From Panaeolus papilionaceus (taxonomy: Eukaryota > Basidiomycota > Agaricomycetes > Agaricales): DNA of 64,000 nucleotides. Position numbers and translations under genes: made by a program. Shown piece by piece: positions 59,345 through 64,000 of this stretch. The stretch lies in NCBI GenBank assembly GCA_015501605.1, contig JADNRZ010000009.1, positions 248,001 to 312,000 of the forward strand, given 5' to 3'. Under the pieces are notes generated by a model that searched no databases, had not been told where the DNA came from, and worked only from the letters and a program-made list of their open reading frames with translations. The first letter of the stretch is position 1, and each line of letters opens with the position of its first letter.

Positions 59345-60617
59345 CTCAGTGACTTGAACTCTGTGTGGTGACGAGTTACGGGAACGGACTGAGTGTTCGG
59401 CTTTTGTCTCCTATGTTACACCACGTTAGATATGCACAATCTGACCCCAAAAATGCGCACCCACGTCGGAAAACTCGGACATTGTTACAAAGCGGTAGAA
59501 AATAAAGAGGTGGTAAACCTAGAGTGGATGGGAATGAGTATAAGCTCTAGGACGGAATAACGATCAGAGACTCGATTCGGACTTACAAGAGGTCGGTGCA
59601 CCCAGGTTATGGTTCCAATCCAGAAAGCGACTAGAGTTAAGTACCTACACCGGAAGAATCTGTACGATTAGCTGTTCGTGCGAAAGAAGTCGATCATAAT
59701 CTGCCTGTATTCAAAATGGCACAGCATGTCCCGATAATATTGGATTCAGACATAGGTATCAATCCGTTTGCTTACCCAACTCGGGGCGATACTCTCTGGA
59801 TGAATTCATCACGAACTAATGAGCATGGCGCAGCCTTTGTTTGATATTTATACGAGGGTAAATCGTCGCCAGCGATAGTTATGACTCACATACTATAACC
59901 ACAACGCTGTTTTTCCGGGGTTAAACGATACACCTGAACCTCGGACGCAGTGCGTCTGCCAGCTGGTCTACTTGGGGCTGTGTCTGAGCTAAGTCTGAGC
60001 TTCGTCGGATGCGATGTACAGGCAGTAATACTGTGCATGTTGAGTTTGACTTAGATATTTGAGTTGCTGGGAACTGATTTGTCGCTGATTTGTGCCTTAG
60101 GTTTGACGTCCGCAGTGGAAGTATAAGACTATACCAACAACCCTATAGTATGCGATGACAAGTTGAGAAGATTGGTCTGGGGCGTGTTCTCATTAGGATG
60201 TAAGGTACGAAAATAAGCTTCATCTAGGAAGCCCCTTTTCCAGTCAGTTGTGTCACTGTGCAGGAATCCGAGTCCGAGGAGCGTTCGGTCACACCTTGTG
60301 CTAAGTTCGAGAGTTAAGGCCGAAGGCAGCTCATGAGCACAACGCTAATCGAGTCCAATTTCTAGACTTGACTTTCGAATTGAGTATGAGTTGCGGGTCT
60401 AAGGGAACTCAGCAGAGTTAAAACGAAGTGGAACGTTCTCCTTACGACTCTACATAAATTCATTGATGACTTGAGGGGCACGTGAAGTCGCCAGGGTCGA
60501 ATTGGATGGGAGGTTGCGATTCCTGTTGCAACTTGAACTTGATTCCAATGTCAGCTCATGAGCAACCTTTCGCTTCTTCCGTGTTTATTTTATCGTCTGC
60601 GTAGAGTTTAAGGATCC
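59345..60617. other. Divergent intergenic region, 1.27 kb
   Basis: It separates the DUF6535-type gene and the F-box-like locus, transcribed outward. No ORF over 60 codons, repeat or RNA gene is seen. It is one of the emptiest stretches in the window. Confidence 0.5.
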
Positions 60618-61969
60618 ATGCCTCCACGAACAAGATCAAACCGCGCAGCGATCACCGAGATCGAGTCTCTCATTGCAGCTGGAAAGCTTGTCAACAGCAC
60701 AGGCTTTGAATCCCTTCCAAACGAATTATATGGCGAGATCGTATCACACATACCCAAGGTACCTGTGACGTGCCACACTGTGAAGGAGATTAAAGAGTTT
60801 CAACGAAGTAAAGTGCCTTCTGAAGAATTCGACAGGCATTCCACTCTGCATTCCCTCTCACGAACCTGTGGAGCTCTATGTCAGGTCTTTTTGCGGTATC
60901 TTTGGGAGACACTCGAGGTGTATGATGGATTCAAGCTTATTGATGGGCGAAGGCTTCCACTTTGGAGTCAAAGAATCTTGTTGGGCCCTAGAAATGTCAA
61001 ACTAAGGCTATACGCCGAGGAACTTTTGCGTCAATTGGAGTCTCAATCTACATGATGTGCGCTTCTAATCCTACACTTACACCACGAGTCGTCCTGTCGT
61101 CCCTCTCTACCCTCGGCTCACGACCACGTCATGCCACGTTCTCTGGAATTTTTAACGATCAGTACCATTTAGGGAAAGTGGGGAGTACGCGACGTCCCAA
61201 ACCTGACGACTGTTCGGTTAATTTCTGGATACCAAGCAACGCTGCGCAAGGCTCACCGGGATTTGACCTGCCAGTTTCCTCAGGTTCGCCATCTCTACAT
61301 CGATAGCGGCAGCTCTTTGTTTCCGTCCATGTGCCCTAATCTCGTCAGTTTATCCTCAACATCCGATATGAAGAAATGGGATTATCGCCCCTATACATCC
61401 TGCCCATGGGATAAAATTGGGGACAAACAAGTGCTAGTATCGAAGTCCTTGGGACCATTTGTTTTCACGGAAAAGTACGCCTTGGTATGTCCTCATTGGT
61501 TACCAAAACCAGGAAAAGCTTAGGAGAAGCGCCGCCCCGACTAACGCTCATATGACTATACAGAGCTGCTCCAGTTCTCAAATCTCAAGGACATAACTTT
61601 GGAAGTCAGACTGGCCAAGATACTCGTGGTACGTGAATCTCACTCTGATATATTTGAACCATCTTACACAAGTTGGTCAATCAGCGGTTAACAGACACCC
61701 TTGATTTATCTGATCACTTTAAGCGCCTGCAGATAATTCGAATCCGCGCCGACCAGCTGAATCCTGGACCTGCTTACGTCGACCTTGGGGTCCCTGAAGC
61801 CGCGGATGTGGAGAACTGGGTAAAGTGGGCCGAGGGAGTACTGCGACGAATTCAACGATGCGACAAGCAAGTCAAAAGGGTGTATTTGACCGTCCATGGC
61901 GGAGAGCAAACACTGTATCTTCTTGAGCCAGGGCAACCAACCAAATCTCTCCCCCTACCACCACTATAA
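60618..61969 (+). pseudogene. F-box-like/LRR locus, probably damaged
   Basis: Exon 1 (from ATG 60618) is open to 61055: basic start MPPRTRSNRA, then F-box-like SLPNELYGEIVSHIPKV and LSRTCGALCQVFLRYLWETLEVY. Downstream exons are well formed: about 61190-61484 (VPNLTTVRLISGY, CQFPQVRHLYID, MCPNLVSL), 61566-61628, and 61673-61969 ending PLPPL. Between 61030 and 61190 the frame carries TGA and TAG, and coding-like sequence appears in other frames. I found no intron that joins the two halves in frame. Either two small indels broke the gene, or the splice model or assembly is wrong there. Confidence 0.55.
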
Positions 61970-62724
61970 TGTTACTCGTCTACTGCCAGCCGTAGTTGTG
62001 GATTGTTGTATTCAAATTCATTCAAAATTATCTGTAATTGACTATGAATTACGGGTCTAAATAACAGCTAGCTAGGTATCGATAGACCTAGTTTGCCAAA
62101 AATACACCGCTTGGTTTTGGCTTGATTTTTGGAGCCAAAGTGGGGCTACCAAACATCAGGGTACATACAGCTATCTCAGACACGATAGACCGCTTTTTGA
62201 TTTTATTTACCTTTTGGGTGATTTAAACAAGGCCCCACAACATCGATTAGGCAATGGCAGGGGCTGTATGTGAAAGAAGCCAACCGCACCAAAAAAGATC
62301 AAGACACATAACGAAGATCAAAACAAGCTCAAAGGACCCATTCAAAATTTTCGTTTGAAGTTCAAAACACATATTCGTTGTTATTTCCATACAGACAAAA
62401 TTAAACATGAAACAAACGCAAAAGTAAAGAAACAAGCATGTTAATCTCCAAAAAGAGAGAGAGACAGAAGATAGAGAGGAAGGATAACGCAACAGACATG
62501 ACTAATTTATACTTGACGGGAGGGTATTACAACATTTACAAAGCAAGGATACGGGGAGAGGTGATGCGAGACATGTATGTATATATAAGATGGATGAGAG
62601 CAATGGAGTAAGTGTGAGAGTGTGAGTGACAATGTCCTTGAAGATGAGGATGAAGAACTATAAGAGAATACGACGATGCAAGAGAAAAAAGAGGACGATG
62701 AGCAAGGTGTACAACAAAGGTCGT
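61970..62724. other. Intergenic between convergent genes
   Basis: It contains AT-rich and GA-rich runs (3' UTR side of the ribonucleotide reductase gene). The short ORFs here are compositional. Confidence 0.45.
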
Positions 62725-64000
62725 TTAACCAGAGCACATCAGGCAAGCCTCCTTGTTCTCGAGCGAGCACATCAACTTCTCCTCCTCGTACTCCCTCTCC
62801 TTCTTTCTGATCAACGCAGCGGCGAACTCGGGATCAGCCTCAGCAGCCTTACGCGTCTTCTCATCCAGGCTCAGCGAGTCGAGGTTGATGGAGGAGACAT
62901 CCGCAGCCTTGCCCTTGGATTCGGGAGAGGTATTCACGAGAGTTGCAGTAGAGGGCGATTCAGCAATGGCAGGGCTGGACGTTGAAGACGGGGTTGAGCT
63001 CGAGGAGATGGGGAGGAATTTAAGAGGAACGGGAGTGATGGGCTCCTCCTTGATTTTTGGTTCTTCCTCGACCTTCGTCGGCGTCGCAGGAGCAATGGCG
63101 GATCTCACAGGCGATGCAGCCTTGCTTGAAACGGGGGTGGGGATGCTTGCAACAGGCGCGGGGGCAACAGCTGGGGTGCCGCTGACGGTAATCTTGGATG
63201 CAGTGGCGGCAGCGGTATTCTGCCTCTTGGCCTCCTTCAACAAGCTCTGGTCTACCGTGAACTGAATGGCTTGAGCAGCAGGTCTGGTTCTCAGATAGTA
63301 CATTCCAGTCTTCAAGCCCTTCTTCCATCCGTAGAAGTGCATGCTTGTCAGCTGACCCATAGTTGGTGCCTGCAAGTGCACATTGAGGGATTGACTCTGG
63401 CAAATGAACGCTCCACGGTCAGCCGCAAGATCCAGGACCTTCTTCTGCGAGATCTCCCAAACAGTCTTGTAGATAGCCTTGGTATCATCAGGGATGTTGG
63501 GGATGTTCTGGATAGAACCGTTGTGGGCGATGATCATGTTCTTCATATTGTCATCCCAGAGACCAAGATCGACGAGCTCGCGGAGAAGCCATGGGCAGAC
63601 GACCTGGAATTCACCGGCAAGGACACGACGAGTGTAGATGTTGCTGGTGTATGGCTCGAAGCATTCGTTGTTGCCAAGGATTTGACTGGTGGATGCTGTG
63701 GGCATGGGAGCAACGAGGAGAGAGTTTCTCAATCCATGGCGAGCAATTTGAGCCTTGAGTGAACTCCAGTCCCAGAGATCGGTGGGAGTGACACCCCAGA
63801 GATCATACTGGAGCTGACCCTGCTGGGCGGGACTGCCCATCCAGGTCTCATAGGGGCCATCCCTCTCGGCGAGTTCACAAGAAGCTTCCAGAGATGCGTG
63901 GTAGATGGTCTCGAAGATCTTGATGTTGAGCTCCTTGGCAGCCTGTGAGTCGAAGGGCATGCGGAGAGCCATGAATGCGTCGGCGAGACCTTGCACACCA
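62725..64000 (-). CDS. RNR1: Ribonucleoside-diphosphate reductase, large subunit (3' part; 5' end outside window)
   Basis: Class Ia reductase large chain, which makes dNDPs from NDPs with the small tyrosyl-radical subunit. The last 424 residues are visible in one exon. Conserved barrel motifs include [50 protein letters not shown] (with the catalytic-site NECFEP region), [29 protein letters not shown] and [22 protein letters not shown]. The C terminus ends [10 protein letters not shown], the mobile redox Cys pair that recharges the active site. Between barrel and tail there is a Pro/Ala/Ser-rich linker of about 150 residues, longer than in yeast or animals. Confidence 0.95.
   Translation of the reverse strand, partial: GVQGLADAFMALRMPFDSQAAKELNIKIFETIYHASLEASCELAERDGPYETWMGSPAQQGQLQYDLWGVTPTDLWDWSSLKAQIARHGLRNSLLVAPMPTASTSQILGNNECFEPYTSNIYTRRVLAGEFQVVCPWLLRELVDLGLWDDNMKNMIIAHNGSIQNIPNIPDDTKAIYKTVWEISQKKVLDLAADRGAFICQSQSLNVHLQAPTMGQLTSMHFYGWKKGLKTGMYYLRTRPAAQAIQFTVDQSLLKEAKRQNTAAATASKITVSGTPAVAPAPVASIPTPVSSKAASPVRSAIAPATPTKVEEEPKIKEEPITPVPLKFLPISSSSTPSSTSSPAIAESPSTATLVNTSPESKGKAADVSSINLDSLSLDEKTRKAAEADPEFAAALIRKKEREYEEEKLMCSLENKEACLMCSG

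Noticed and set aside
62626..63762. Long + strand ORFs opposite the ribonucleotide reductase gene
   Set aside because: They are antisense shadows of a strongly conserved coding exon.

Overview
This window is nuclear DNA from a filamentous basidiomycete, almost certainly an Agaricomycete. Genes are dense and split by many 45-70 nt introns that can be placed by hand. The gene content is typical of mushrooms: a KDZ transposon with a TET/JBP oxygenase, a DUF6535-type membrane protein, F-box/LRR proteins, and secreted plant-wall enzymes. For almost every multi-exon gene listed, the exon lengths I assigned sum to an exact multiple of three. No spliced model has been checked against transcripts.

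Layout, left to right. (i) 1-16.8 kb is a secreted-enzyme block on the + strand: the 3' part of a GH35 beta-galactosidase, a complete 21-exon tandem paralogue, a pectin methylesterase and a GPI-anchored-type aspartic protease. Between the two beta-galactosidases lie two paralogous minus-strand genes of unknown function, flanking a secreted Pro/His/Gln-rich protein. (ii) 17.07-28.46 kb is one intact 11,392-bp DNA transposon with perfect 369-bp terminal inverted repeats and an 8-bp target-site duplication (TAATGGGT). It carries four uninterrupted genes: a KDZ-family transposase, a TET/JBP-like 2OG-Fe(II) dioxygenase, a protein with two RNase H1 N-terminal (viroplasmin)-like segments, and an 804-residue protein of unknown function. 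(iii) 28.8-30.4 kb is tRNA-splicing endonuclease subunit Sen54. (iv) 30.9-40.8 kb is a tandem array of five 7TM-protein genes, all on the minus strand; three are open and two are broken. (v) 42-54.7 kb, all minus strand: a large Ser/Thr kinase, a BBE-like FAD oxidase, the scavenger decapping enzyme DcpS and an F-box-like protein. (vi) 55-64 kb: an F-box/LRR relic, a DUF6535-type protein, a damaged F-box-like locus and the 3' part of the large subunit of ribonucleotide reductase.

The most interesting system is the transposon. Transposase and TET/JBP oxygenase are transcribed away from a shared 310-bp spacer, so mobility and a predicted 5-methylcytosine oxidase are packaged together. KDZ-TET association is already known in fungi (Iyer and colleagues, PNAS 2014). 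What this window adds is a complete, apparently young copy with both ends, a target duplication and two extra cargo genes whose roles are unknown.
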